DNA of 35,128 bases. Source: Geitlerinema sp. S16 (GTDB lineage Bacteria > Cyanobacteriota > Cyanobacteriia > Cyanobacteriales > Geitlerinemataceae). The stretch is taken from positions 1 through 35,128 of the forward strand of contig JAABST010000044.1 of the NCBI GenBank assembly GCA_011390275.1, written 5' to 3'. The notes under the pieces are model-generated. The model was not told the origin of the DNA, ran no database searches, and was given only the letters and a program-made list of their open reading frames with translations. Below, in pieces: positions 8,432 through 16,151 of this stretch. How positions within the stretch are numbered: position 1 is the stretch's first letter; each line of letters opens with the position of its first letter. The translations under genes and the position numbers were made by a program.

Positions 8432-10621
8432 TTAGTGCGAACTCGCTGAAGAGCGGCGACGGCGACGACGGGGCGCTCGGGATTTTCCAGATCCTTTTCC
8501 GGCTCCAGTGGTAGCCAGTTCTGGCTCAGAAGCGCTGTCATCAGACGTCGATCGGGCTGTCTCTCGTTTTTTGACGATCAGAATATCCGAGGTCGAACGA
8601 TCGTCACGTTTATTATCATCATGGCGATTGAATGCAGATAGCGAACGATGATCGCTGTCGTCATCGTCCTCCTCGCCGTCATCGCTCTCCTCATGATTAG
8701 GAATGAACAGTGTCTCCGCTTCAGCCTGATTAACGTTTCCATTGGCCGAAGGATGACCCGGCTCGATGATGTCTAGGGTAATTAACTTCGGGTTAATGAC
8801 TTCACGATCGAGTTTGAGTAGCGGCGACAGTCCCATGAGGGCATAAACCTCTTGTTCCTCCACCGTCATCTCGACGGTCACAATCTCGGGGTCTGGAGCC
8901 GTCCGACTTTCATGATGATCGCGGGATTCGCGACTCCGCGATCGAATCGTTTTCTCGCTGACCACCTTCATGGGGGTCACGATATTCACAACCTCGGACG
9001 CTGCTTCCTCAACATCGTCCTCGTCATCATCATCGGACAAGAAATCAAACTCCTCTGGCTCCGATTCATCCTCAGCTAGAGTTCGGCTGCTACGTAAAAT
9101 CGGAGCATCCTTCAGCGTGGGTTGCGGCAGGGTCTCGTCGAGGGATTTGGTGTCACCCACAAAGCGGCGACGACGACGACGGCGATTGCTTCGGCCTTCA
9201 CCGAGTTCTTGATAGCTCGGATGGCTAATCAGATCTAACTCTTGGAGATCGTCATCGGCGTCGAGTTCGAGGTCATTGCTGACGATGACATCGCGAACCG
9301 GATCGGGTAGGGTTTTACGCGGTCTCAACTCAGAACGGCTGCTGGATTTACGATCGCTGATCGGTTCGTAATGCTGGCTCGGCTCTTCGCCAGGAAGATT
9401 AACGATATGTCCCAGACCACCGCACGCTTCACAGGGCAAGCTGAATAGCTCATAGATATTCTGTCCCTGACGTTTCCGCGTCAGTTCGACGAGGCCGAGT
9501 TCCGAGAGCTGGGCAATCTGCGGGCGCGATTTATCTTGGCTCAGTTCGCGCGTGAACTGTTCGAGGACTTGGAGCTGATCGCGGCGCGACTCCATATCGA
9601 TAAAGTCGATGATGATCACCCCGGCCAGGTTACGCAGGCGCAACTGACGGGCGATTTCCGTCGCGGCTTCGCAGTTCGTCCACAGCACGGTTTCGCGTGC
9701 CGTCGCCGATCGCGTAAACGAACCGGAGTTCACATCAACCACCGTCAACGCTTCCGTCGGTTCAATGACGATATAACCACCGGAGGGCAAATCCACGCGA
9801 GGCTTGAGCGCTTCACGAATCGCTGCATTGACGCGGAAATAATCGAGGATTGGACGTTGTTCGCGGTGATGGTCGATCGACACACCCTGGGGCGGACGAC
9901 CGCCTCCCCAGTTCATTAAGTGTTGCTTAACTCGTTTCGTTCCCGTCGGCGCATCAACGACGATGCGATTGACATCATCGGCGTACATATCCCGCAGCAC
10001 GCGCTGCACAAAATCGTCATCGCGGTTCATCAAGGCCGGAGCGCGGGTTGTGCCGGTTTCCTCTTGAATGCTCTCCCACTGGCGCTGTAGCGATTCGAGA
10101 TCTTCAATGATCGCCTCTTCGCTCACGCCTTCTGCTTCCGTTCGTACCAGCAAGCCCATGCCCGCTGGTTTAATCAAAATCGCTAAGGCTCTTAAGCGGT
10201 TGCGTTCGGCTTCTCGCGCCACACGACGCGACAAATGTACGCCCCGGCCAAAGGGCATCAACACGAGATAGCGACCGGGCAGGGTGACATTCCCCGTCAG
10301 GCGGGGGCCTTTATTCCCCGTCGGCTCTTTCATGATCTGCACCAACACTTTTTGTTGGGGCGCGACCAGTTCTGTAATACTCGACGCCGATCGTTTCAGG
10401 CGTAGCGGTCCGAGATCGGTGACGTGGATAAAACCGTTGCGCTCAGAGTCACCAATATTTACAAAAGCAGCATCAATACTGGGGAGGACGTTTTCGACCA
10501 CCCCAAGATAAATATCACTAACCTGATGGTTGCCGGTGGCCACCACAAGCTCTTGAATTCGATCTTCTGAAAAAACCGCAGCGACGCGGTGCTGCTCTGC
10601 AATAACAATTTGCTTGGGCAT
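8432..10621 (-). CDS. rne: Ribonuclease E/G
   Basis: This is the endoribonuclease that initiates mRNA decay and RNA processing. An S1 RNA-binding domain spans about residues 35-120 (VVENVLPSIDAAFVNIG). The DNase I-like catalytic domain has its two metal-binding Asp residues in VVDVNSGSF (D296) and IIIDFIDM (D339). The Zn-link cysteines are in CEACGG (397 and 400). The noncatalytic tail is acidic and disordered, with one Arg-rich cluster near residue 480. At the extreme C-terminus is RRRRRRSSA, the peptide known in cyanobacteria to dock polynucleotide phosphorylase. The length of 729 residues is typical of the cyanobacterial form. A GAGG Shine-Dalgarno precedes the ATG. A long leader upstream suggests autoregulation. 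Confidence 0.96.
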   Translation of the reverse strand: MPKQIVIAEQHRVAAVFSEDRIQELVVATGNHQVSDIYLGVVENVLPSIDAAFVNIGDSERNGFIHVTDLGPLRLKRSASSITELVAPQQKVLVQIMKEPTGNKGPRLTGNVTLPGRYLVLMPFGRGVHLSRRVAREAERNRLRALAILIKPAGMGLLVRTEAEGVSEEAIIEDLESLQRQWESIQEETGTTRAPALMNRDDDFVQRVLRDMYADDVNRIVVDAPTGTKRVKQHLMNWGGGRPPQGVSIDHHREQRPILDYFRVNAAIREALKPRVDLPSGGYIVIEPTEALTVVDVNSGSFTRSATARETVLWTNCEAATEIARQLRLRNLAGVIIIDFIDMESRRDQLQVLEQFTRELSQDKSRPQIAQLSELGLVELTRKRQGQNIYELFSLPCEACGGLGHIVNLPGEEPSQHYEPISDRKSSSRSELRPRKTLPDPVRDVIVSNDLELDADDDLQELDLISHPSYQELGEGRSNRRRRRRRFVGDTKSLDETLPQPTLKDAPILRSSRTLAEDESEPEEFDFLSDDDDEDDVEEAASEVVNIVTPMKVVSEKTIRSRSRESRDHHESRTAPDPEIVTVEMTVEEQEVYALMGLSPLLKLDREVINPKLITLDIIEPGHPSANGNVNQAEAETLFIPNHEESDDGEEDDDDSDHRSLSAFNRHDDNKRDDRSTSDILIVKKRETARSTSDDSASEPELATTGAGKGSGKSRAPRRRRRRSSASSH

Positions 10622-11292
10622 TCAATTTCCTCAAAACTTTCAGAGTCGGGAAGTGAGGATGCGCCAGGAAATGCGGGGCTTCGATCGCGGGGAGAGAGAC
10701 GACAGATCATTCGGTTCTGAAGTCGTAAGCAATACACCAAGAACGCTCAACTCGTGAGCTTAGGGGCGATCGAAATAGTGGGGATAATAAGGCGAAAGCA
10801 GGGGCTTTGACCTTCAAGACGCGGGTAAGCGCGGGTCGCACGGCGACATGAAATCCTAGGGTGCATCCCTGGCTGCAATTCAGAACTGGGCTGAACGAGC
10901 GACACGCTCAATTCTGAAGCAACACTTTCCGACGATGTGACGTGTAAACGAGCAAAACCCGGCAAAAACCAAACGTTAGGTGTTTTCTCTGGCTGCTCGT
11001 ACCGTCGCGTTTCCTATCTCAAACTCGGGAAGACTCGTACGAAACCGTACTTTGAAGTGATCCTATCACGTTCGATGAATGTTTCAGCAAACTTACGGAT
11101 GTCGATAGCGCTTCGTTAATATCCACCGCCAGAACATTGAATTGAAGCGCTTGACTAGGCATCGCCGTAATTGACGCTCTAGGGTCTGGAGTTAGCGACA
11201 CATAATCTTGCGAATTTTTCAAGGTTCACACGAAAGTTCACACAATTTACGGATCTGATCCACCGGCCAGAATCACGACATCCAAGTTATTT
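10622..11292 (-). promoter_or_regulatory. Long rne leader and divergent promoter region
   Basis: This 671-bp spacer has no credible gene. It holds the rne promoter and probably a long 5' UTR on the minus strand. A nested hairpin lies at 10879-10918: an outer TTCAGAA/TTCTGAA stem encloses a GAGCG-ACA-CGCTC hairpin. A second small hairpin is near 10854-10871. Two direct GTTCACAC copies, 12 bp apart, lie at 11224-11231 and 11236-11243 and could be an operator. RNase E genes in several bacteria autoregulate through their 5' UTR; that this one does is inference. Confidence 0.45.
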
Positions 11293-12045
11293 ATGACCCC
11301 GAAACACTCCAGCCCGTCCGCCAGTTTTCCGCCGTCTAATGCCCTCACCCTCAGCACGCTGAACGATCGCGATCGCCGCGCCCAACGTGCCGCGATCGCC
11401 ACACGCTGGCTGCGCTGGCTGCTGCCCCTGTTGCTAACGCTAGAGGCGACCCTCGCGATCGCCTACCTCTGGAATATTGCCCAGGGTCACCCGATCGCCT
11501 GGATCGACTTCAATGCTCGGCAGACCCTACCATCGTGGCTCCAGGCCAGCCATATTCTGGCGCTGGCGGCAATTTGCGGCTGGCGGCTCCTGCGTAATGA
11601 ATCTTCGACGCCATCGCGGTTGGTTCTACGCTTGTTGGTCTTCGTCTTGACCTTTGCCGCTGCGGATGAAATCTTCAAGATTCACCTGATGTCGCACGCG
11701 GAGGTGATCCGCCATGCCTTTTTTGGGGTGTATTTCGGGGCGATCGTGACGCTGCCGGTGTTATTTTGGCGCGATCTAAAGGCGGTTTGGCGAATCGATC
11801 GCGGATCGATCTTGCTCGCGACGGGCGGCCTCGGGGTGTTTTGTTTGGGGGTGTTTGCCTCGGAGTGGGTTCGGGATGTGGCGATCGCGCCGCTGTGGCC
11901 GCTGCTGAGTGATCGATCGGGCGGTGTGGAATACATACGGGCTGCGATCGAGGAACTGGGCGAACTCTGGGGCGAGACCTGCTTTTTACTCGCGGCGTTG
12001 CGCTTCCAGTGGGTCACCTCGGGTGCATCACGCCGCGATCGTTAG
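11293..12045 (+). CDS. Uncharacterised integral membrane protein
   Basis: I do not recognise a named family. The 250-residue protein has a polar N-terminus of about 37 residues and then several hydrophobic segments (about 38-61, 85-98, 112-125, 138-158 and 170-190, plus one at the C-terminus). Acidic and His residues cluster in or beside these segments: AADEIFKIHLMSH near 123-135 and IEELGELWGE near 219-228. The pattern resembles bacterial membrane proteins with a D-E-x-x-x-I-H and later E-E-x-x-E signature, which might bind a metal, but this is inference. The stop overlaps the stop of glgA on the other strand by 4 bp, so the two transcripts converge. The rne leader lies upstream, on the opposite strand. 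Confidence 0.75.
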   Translation: MTPKHSSPSASFPPSNALTLSTLNDRDRRAQRAAIATRWLRWLLPLLLTLEATLAIAYLWNIAQGHPIAWIDFNARQTLPSWLQASHILALAAICGWRLLRNESSTPSRLVLRLLVFVLTFAAADEIFKIHLMSHAEVIRHAFFGVYFGAIVTLPVLFWRDLKAVWRIDRGSILLATGGLGVFCLGVFASEWVRDVAIAPLWPLLSDRSGGVEYIRAAIEELGELWGETCFLLAALRFQWVTSGASRRDR

Positions 12046-13514
12046 GCGCGGATATGCTCGTAAATGCCGACGTACTGCTCTGCCGGTTTCTTCCAGGAGT
12101 AATCGCAGGCCATCCCTTGCATGGCCAGTTTTTTAAACTCTTCAGGATAGATTGACCAGAGACCCAGCGCCCGATCGAGCGCGGATTCCAGCGCATTATT
12201 ATCGGTTTCGTAGAAGACATAACCATTGCGCTGGTCTGGCTCGTGCGTCGTGTCGTAGTCGCGATCGAACACCGTATTCACCAAACCGCCCACCCCGCGC
12301 ACCACCGGAACCGCACCATAGCGCAAGCCGATCGTCTGGGTCAGACCGCAAGGCTCATAGTTGCTCGGCACAACGATGATGTCCGCCGCTGCGTAAATTA
12401 AGTGCGCCAGCTCTTCGTTAAAACCTAGCTCGATGTGGCAGTCTGGATTCTCGTTCAGGTTGCATTTTTCATGCCAGAACCAGTCATTAATGCCCTGCTC
12501 TGTGGCCGACCCGAGGAGGACAAACTGACCGCCACGACCGAGGGCGTAGTACATCGCATGGTGAACGAGATGCACCCCTTTTTGATCGTCTAAGCGACCA
12601 ATAAAGGCAACGATCGGCTTGTCATCGTCTGCGAGCAAGAGGCGATCGCGCAGGGCTTTCTTATTCGCGGCTTTGCCGCTGATGTCATCTTTGTTGTAGT
12701 TTTTGGCGATGTAGTGATCGGTATCGGGGTTCCAAACGCCGTACTCAATCCCGTTAAGGATGCCGCCAAACTTATCGTTATGGATTTCGAGGGTGTGGCC
12801 GAGACCGTAGCTAATGCCGGAATATCGTGCTTCCCAGGCGTGGTGCGGTGACACCGTATTGACGTGGTTGGAATAAACGATGCCGCCCTTCATATAGTTG
12901 AGCGCCAGGGGGTTGAAGTTATCCCGTAGGCGATCGTACTGGAAGTAATAGGATTCGCGATTCAGGCCGGTCGCCCAGAGGACATTCGCCCCGGCAACGC
13001 CTTGATGTTTGAAATTATGAATCGTGTAGCACACACGCTGACGATCCATGCCGTGCCACGCATACATCTCGTAGAGCATGACCGGGATTAGCCCCGTTTG
13101 CCAGTCGTGACAGTGGATAATATCGGGGCGTTTGTTGCTGACGAGGAGAAATTCGAGCGCCGCTTTACTAAAAAAGGCAAAGCGCATGTGATCATCGATC
13201 GCGCCGTAGTAATGGCCGCGATTAAAGAAATTATCGCCAGAATGCGGCTCGATGAAAAAACACACTCGTCCATGAACCCAGCCACAAAACACAGTGCAGG
13301 TCACGACGCCACCGAACCAAGGAACCTCTAAGCCTAAATACGCCTCGTGCAGACCCCAGATGTGGTCATAGCGCATGCAATCGTACTTCGGCAGGATCAG
13401 CTCAACGCAATGACCTTGGTTCTCTAGCTCGGTACTCAAGCCGTATACAACATCGCCTAGACCACCGGCTTTAATGACGGGAGCGCATTCCGAAGCGATT
13501 TGTACGATGTACAT
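12042..13514 (-). CDS. glgA: Glycogen synthase, GlgA2 type
   Basis: This GT5 ADP-glucose:alpha-1,4-glucan glucosyltransferase has 490 residues. The ADP-glucose-binding motif KAGGLGD is at residues 15-21. IIHCHDWQTG, NTVSPHHAWE and GGILNGIEYGVWNP follow in family order. The C-terminal Rossmann half has FIGRLDDQKGVHL and the catalytic-site segment PSNYEPCGLTQ. The N-terminus (MYIVQIASECAPVIKAGG) and the VELILPKYDCMRYDHIWG segment match the cyanobacterial GlgA2 paralogue rather than GlgA1. A GAGGAA Shine-Dalgarno lies 7 nt before the ATG. Cyanobacteria often keep both paralogues; the other is not in this window. The 3' end overlaps the convergent membrane-protein gene by 4 bp. Confidence 0.95.
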   Translation of the reverse strand: MYIVQIASECAPVIKAGGLGDVVYGLSTELENQGHCVELILPKYDCMRYDHIWGLHEAYLGLEVPWFGGVVTCTVFCGWVHGRVCFFIEPHSGDNFFNRGHYYGAIDDHMRFAFFSKAALEFLLVSNKRPDIIHCHDWQTGLIPVMLYEMYAWHGMDRQRVCYTIHNFKHQGVAGANVLWATGLNRESYYFQYDRLRDNFNPLALNYMKGGIVYSNHVNTVSPHHAWEARYSGISYGLGHTLEIHNDKFGGILNGIEYGVWNPDTDHYIAKNYNKDDISGKAANKKALRDRLLLADDDKPIVAFIGRLDDQKGVHLVHHAMYYALGRGGQFVLLGSATEQGINDWFWHEKCNLNENPDCHIELGFNEELAHLIYAAADIIVVPSNYEPCGLTQTIGLRYGAVPVVRGVGGLVNTVFDRDYDTTHEPDQRNGYVFYETDNNALESALDRALGLWSIYPEEFKKLAMQGMACDYSWKKPAEQYVGIYEHIRA

Positions 13515-13796
13515 GCAAGTTCCTCACATCTCTAAAAAATCTTTAATCCGGCCTTATTCACTCAATGTGATACCACAAAATTTACATAGCTTTACGTTAT
13601 GACAGTAAGCAAACCTATTTGTCGGTCATGCATGAGCACTTCGCGATCGCCGTGAATTCAATACACTGATGCAAGGCGATCGTACCGCTTTTGCTGCCAA
13701 AAGTATTGCCGTCTTACTGTCGCTTTTGCTATCACTCTTTCTGTTGCTATGTCTCTGTGATCCCCTCAATATTGCCTCTCTATTCCCTCGATCCCT

Positions 13797-15197
13797 ATGA
13801 GTCCTTCCAGCATTCGTCCTGCCCAGATCACCAAAGTTTTACCCGAATCCATCGCCTTAGAAATTGGTTTTCAACCCGGCGATCGACTCGTTAAAATCAA
13901 CGGTACAGCACCCCGCGATCTGATCGATTACCAATTTCTCTGTAGCGATGAAATCCTAGAGCTAGAAGTTCTCGACGCAGAGGGCGAAACTCATCTCGTC
14001 GAGATCGAGAAAGACTATGACATGGATCTCGGTCTTGAGTTCGAGTCGGCCATCTTTGACGGGCTGATCCAGTGCAACAATCGCTGTCCGTTTTGCTTCA
14101 TCGACCAAAAGCCGCCGGGGATGCGCGACACCCTCTACCTCAAGGACGACGACTATCGCCTGAGCTTTCTCTACGGCTCCTACCTGACGCTCACAAACCT
14201 GCCACAACGGGAATGGACTCGCATTGAGCAAATGCGCCTCTCGCCCCTCTACGTCTCGGTTCACGCCACCGACCCGGACATCCGCACTCGCCTGCTAAAA
14301 AATCCCCGCGCGGCGGAAATTCTCGATCAGTTGGCCTGGTTTCAGGATCGTCGCTTGCAGATCCATGCCCAGGTCGTGGTTTGTCCGGGGATTAATGACG
14401 GGGAGCAGTTGACGCGGACGCTGACGGATTTGGCGCGGTTTGGGGGCGGGGAGATTCCGGCGGTGGCGTCGGCGGCGGTGGTTCCGGTGGGGCTGACGCG
14501 ATTTCGTCCCGCTGATGATGAGCTGATGCCGGTGACGCCGGAGAAGGCGCGGGAAGTGATCGCCCAGGTGGAGGCGATGCAGGAAACGTTTCGGGCGTCG
14601 CTGGGTTCGACGTTTGCCTGGATTGCCGACGAGTGGTTTTTGATCGCGGGTCGCACGGTTCCGCCCCGATCGACCTATGCGGATTTTCCGCAGATTGATA
14701 ACGGGGTGGGTTCGATCCGTCAATTTATCGAGCAGTTCGAGGAGTCCGCTGATCGCCTTTTGCCCGATCGCCTACCCGCTGCGGTCGCGACTCCCCGCCG
14801 TCTCACCTGGATCGTCGGCAATGCCGTGGAAGTCGCGTTTCAGACGGAAATTGTGCCGCATTTGAATGCCGTTGACGGGCTGACGATCGATCTGTTGCCG
14901 CTCAACAGCGACTTTTGGGGACAGGAGATCAGCGTCACGGGGGTGTTGACCGGGAGTGATGTGCGATCGGGACTGCGCGATCGGCTGGCCTCGGCGGGAG
15001 ATTTAGGCGATGCGTTACTGATGCCGACGGTCATGCTCAAGTATGGAACATCGTCGTTTTTGGACGATGTGACCGTTGCTGAGATCGAGCAAGAGTTTGG
15101 CTTGCCGGTGCTATTGGCGTCGGGAACCGATGATTTGATTCATAATTGCCTCGGCCTGATGGATCACATTTCCAAGCGATCGGTACAGGTTCGCTAG
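13797..15197 (+). CDS. PDZ / radical SAM-like DUF512 protein (TIGR03279 type)
   Basis: This 466-residue protein has an N-terminal PDZ-like domain (about 8-70, including GFQPGDRLVKING). A CNNRCPFC motif follows at C93, C97 and C100. That CxxxCxxC spacing is the radical SAM 4Fe-4S signature. The C-terminal half is DUF512 (GNAVEVAF, LNSDFWGQEISVTGVLTG, MLKYGTSSFLDDVT). The family is conserved in cyanobacteria and clostridia and is annotated as a putative Fe-S oxidoreductase; the reaction is unknown. The chosen ATG at 13797 fits the start of the PDZ fold, although no Shine-Dalgarno precedes it. It appears monocistronic. Confidence 0.88.
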   Translation: MSPSSIRPAQITKVLPESIALEIGFQPGDRLVKINGTAPRDLIDYQFLCSDEILELEVLDAEGETHLVEIEKDYDMDLGLEFESAIFDGLIQCNNRCPFCFIDQKPPGMRDTLYLKDDDYRLSFLYGSYLTLTNLPQREWTRIEQMRLSPLYVSVHATDPDIRTRLLKNPRAAEILDQLAWFQDRRLQIHAQVVVCPGINDGEQLTRTLTDLARFGGGEIPAVASAAVVPVGLTRFRPADDELMPVTPEKAREVIAQVEAMQETFRASLGSTFAWIADEWFLIAGRTVPPRSTYADFPQIDNGVGSIRQFIEQFEESADRLLPDRLPAAVATPRRLTWIVGNAVEVAFQTEIVPHLNAVDGLTIDLLPLNSDFWGQEISVTGVLTGSDVRSGLRDRLASAGDLGDALLMPTVMLKYGTSSFLDDVTVAEIEQEFGLPVLLASGTDDLIHNCLGLMDHISKRSVQVR

Positions 15198-15252
15198 TGG
15201 TTTCGTCGGGCATGGCTCACCATGACGGATACTTTTCGCTGGCATTGATCGT

Positions 15253-15269
15253 GGTGGGCATTGCCCACC
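15253..15269. repeat. Palindrome GGTGGGCA-T-TGCCCACC
   Basis: A perfect 8-bp inverted repeat with a 1-bp centre, followed by CTACTTT. It lies between the convergent DUF512 and pentapeptide genes. This GTGGGC(A/T)..TGCCCACC word is a common dispersed cyanobacterial intergenic palindrome. A degenerate relative (GTAGGGCATCGCCCACC) occurs near 17729-17745, also between convergent genes. It may help terminate both transcripts. Confidence 0.6.
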
Positions 15270-15290
15270 CTACTTTCTACACCCATCCAT

Positions 15291-15956
15291 TTAGGGGATC
15301 TCGGGAGGGTAGCCGTCGGACAACACTGTGCGCCGATCGAGTTTAGCGCCGACTAAATTAACGCCAAACGCCCGAAATAGCGTCGCTCCAAACAGGATCG
15401 CATCCTCAAACAACGCCTGATGCAACATCGCTCCCGTTAAATCGGTATTCGTCAAATCCGCTCCGGTTAAGTCAGCCCCGGTTAAATCTGCCCGCTGCAA
15501 GATCGCACCCCGTAGATCCGCGTTACGTAGATTCGCGCCACGCAAATTGCAGCGATGTAACCTCGAATCGCGCAGGCTAGCACAGCGTAAATCGGCCTTA
15601 TAAAACTGGCTATCGCCAACTTCAGACGATTCGAGCTTGAGGCCGTGAAGCTGGCTGTAGGAAAAATTGGTGTAGGGCAAATAGGCTTCGGACAGATCGG
15701 CGTATTGCAAGCTGATGTCGTGTAGCTCAGTATCGAAGAGGTGTATGTACTTCATACAGACTCCATCAAAATGCCGCTCTCCACGTGCATATTCTGCGAG
15801 CAGTTGCACACTGTCGATGTCGCGAACGACAGGGTAATGGGACGGGCAAAGCTGATCTTTTGATGAATTCACGAGCTTTACGATCGTTATGCTCCAGGAG
15901 AAAGAGGTTGCGGGGTCTTGATTATAAACAGAGCATCTAGATAATGCTGTCTGCAA
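15291..15956 (-). CDS. Pentapeptide-repeat protein
   Basis: About 27 A(D/N)LxX-type pentapeptides run from about residue 70 to 205, including LRGANLRNADLRGA and LTGADLTGADLTNTDLTGAM. They predict a right-handed quadrilateral beta-helix. The segment before the repeats (VQLLAEYARGERHFDGV) is the usual lead-in of cyanobacterial family members. The first 48 residues look unlike the family, and the true start may be an internal GTG near codon 30 (15869), with a GGAG about 20 nt upstream. No transmembrane segment or catalytic motif is visible, so the function is unknown; such proteins are usually cytosolic or lumenal scaffolds. Confidence 0.85.
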   Translation of the reverse strand: MQTALSRCSVYNQDPATSFSWSITIVKLVNSSKDQLCPSHYPVVRDIDSVQLLAEYARGERHFDGVCMKYIHLFDTELHDISLQYADLSEAYLPYTNFSYSQLHGLKLESSEVGDSQFYKADLRCASLRDSRLHRCNLRGANLRNADLRGAILQRADLTGADLTGADLTNTDLTGAMLHQALFEDAILFGATLFRAFGVNLVGAKLDRRTVLSDGYPPEIP

Positions 15957-16151
15957 TTCACATCGCTGGTTAATATAAGTTAATCGTTCGATCCCACCGG
16001 CAAAACGTCGCTTAATGTTTTCCTAAGCATATAAATTGTTGGCCGCATCTTGGATCACGGCAATACGTCAGGTGAAACGATGGCCGCAGAACTAACCTGA
16101 GTGCTACCGTTCACGGCGCATCTCGTCCCGGAATTTTCTCTTGTACTGATC

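Noticed and set aside
8338..8541. 67-codon minus-strand frame between rne and rnhB
   Set aside because: Most of it is another frame of the rne 3' end; the rest is the short spacer.
10747..10965. 72-codon minus-strand frame in the rne leader
   Set aside because: It needs a TTG start, has no ribosome binding site and overlaps the leader hairpin; it could be a leader peptide but nothing supports it.
11019..11222. 67-codon minus-strand frame in the rne leader
   Set aside because: TTG start, no Shine-Dalgarno, no recognisable domain.
13691..13894. 67-codon plus-strand frame before the DUF512 gene
   Set aside because: It overlaps the DUF512 start in another frame and is Ser/Leu/Tyr-rich, with no conserved features.
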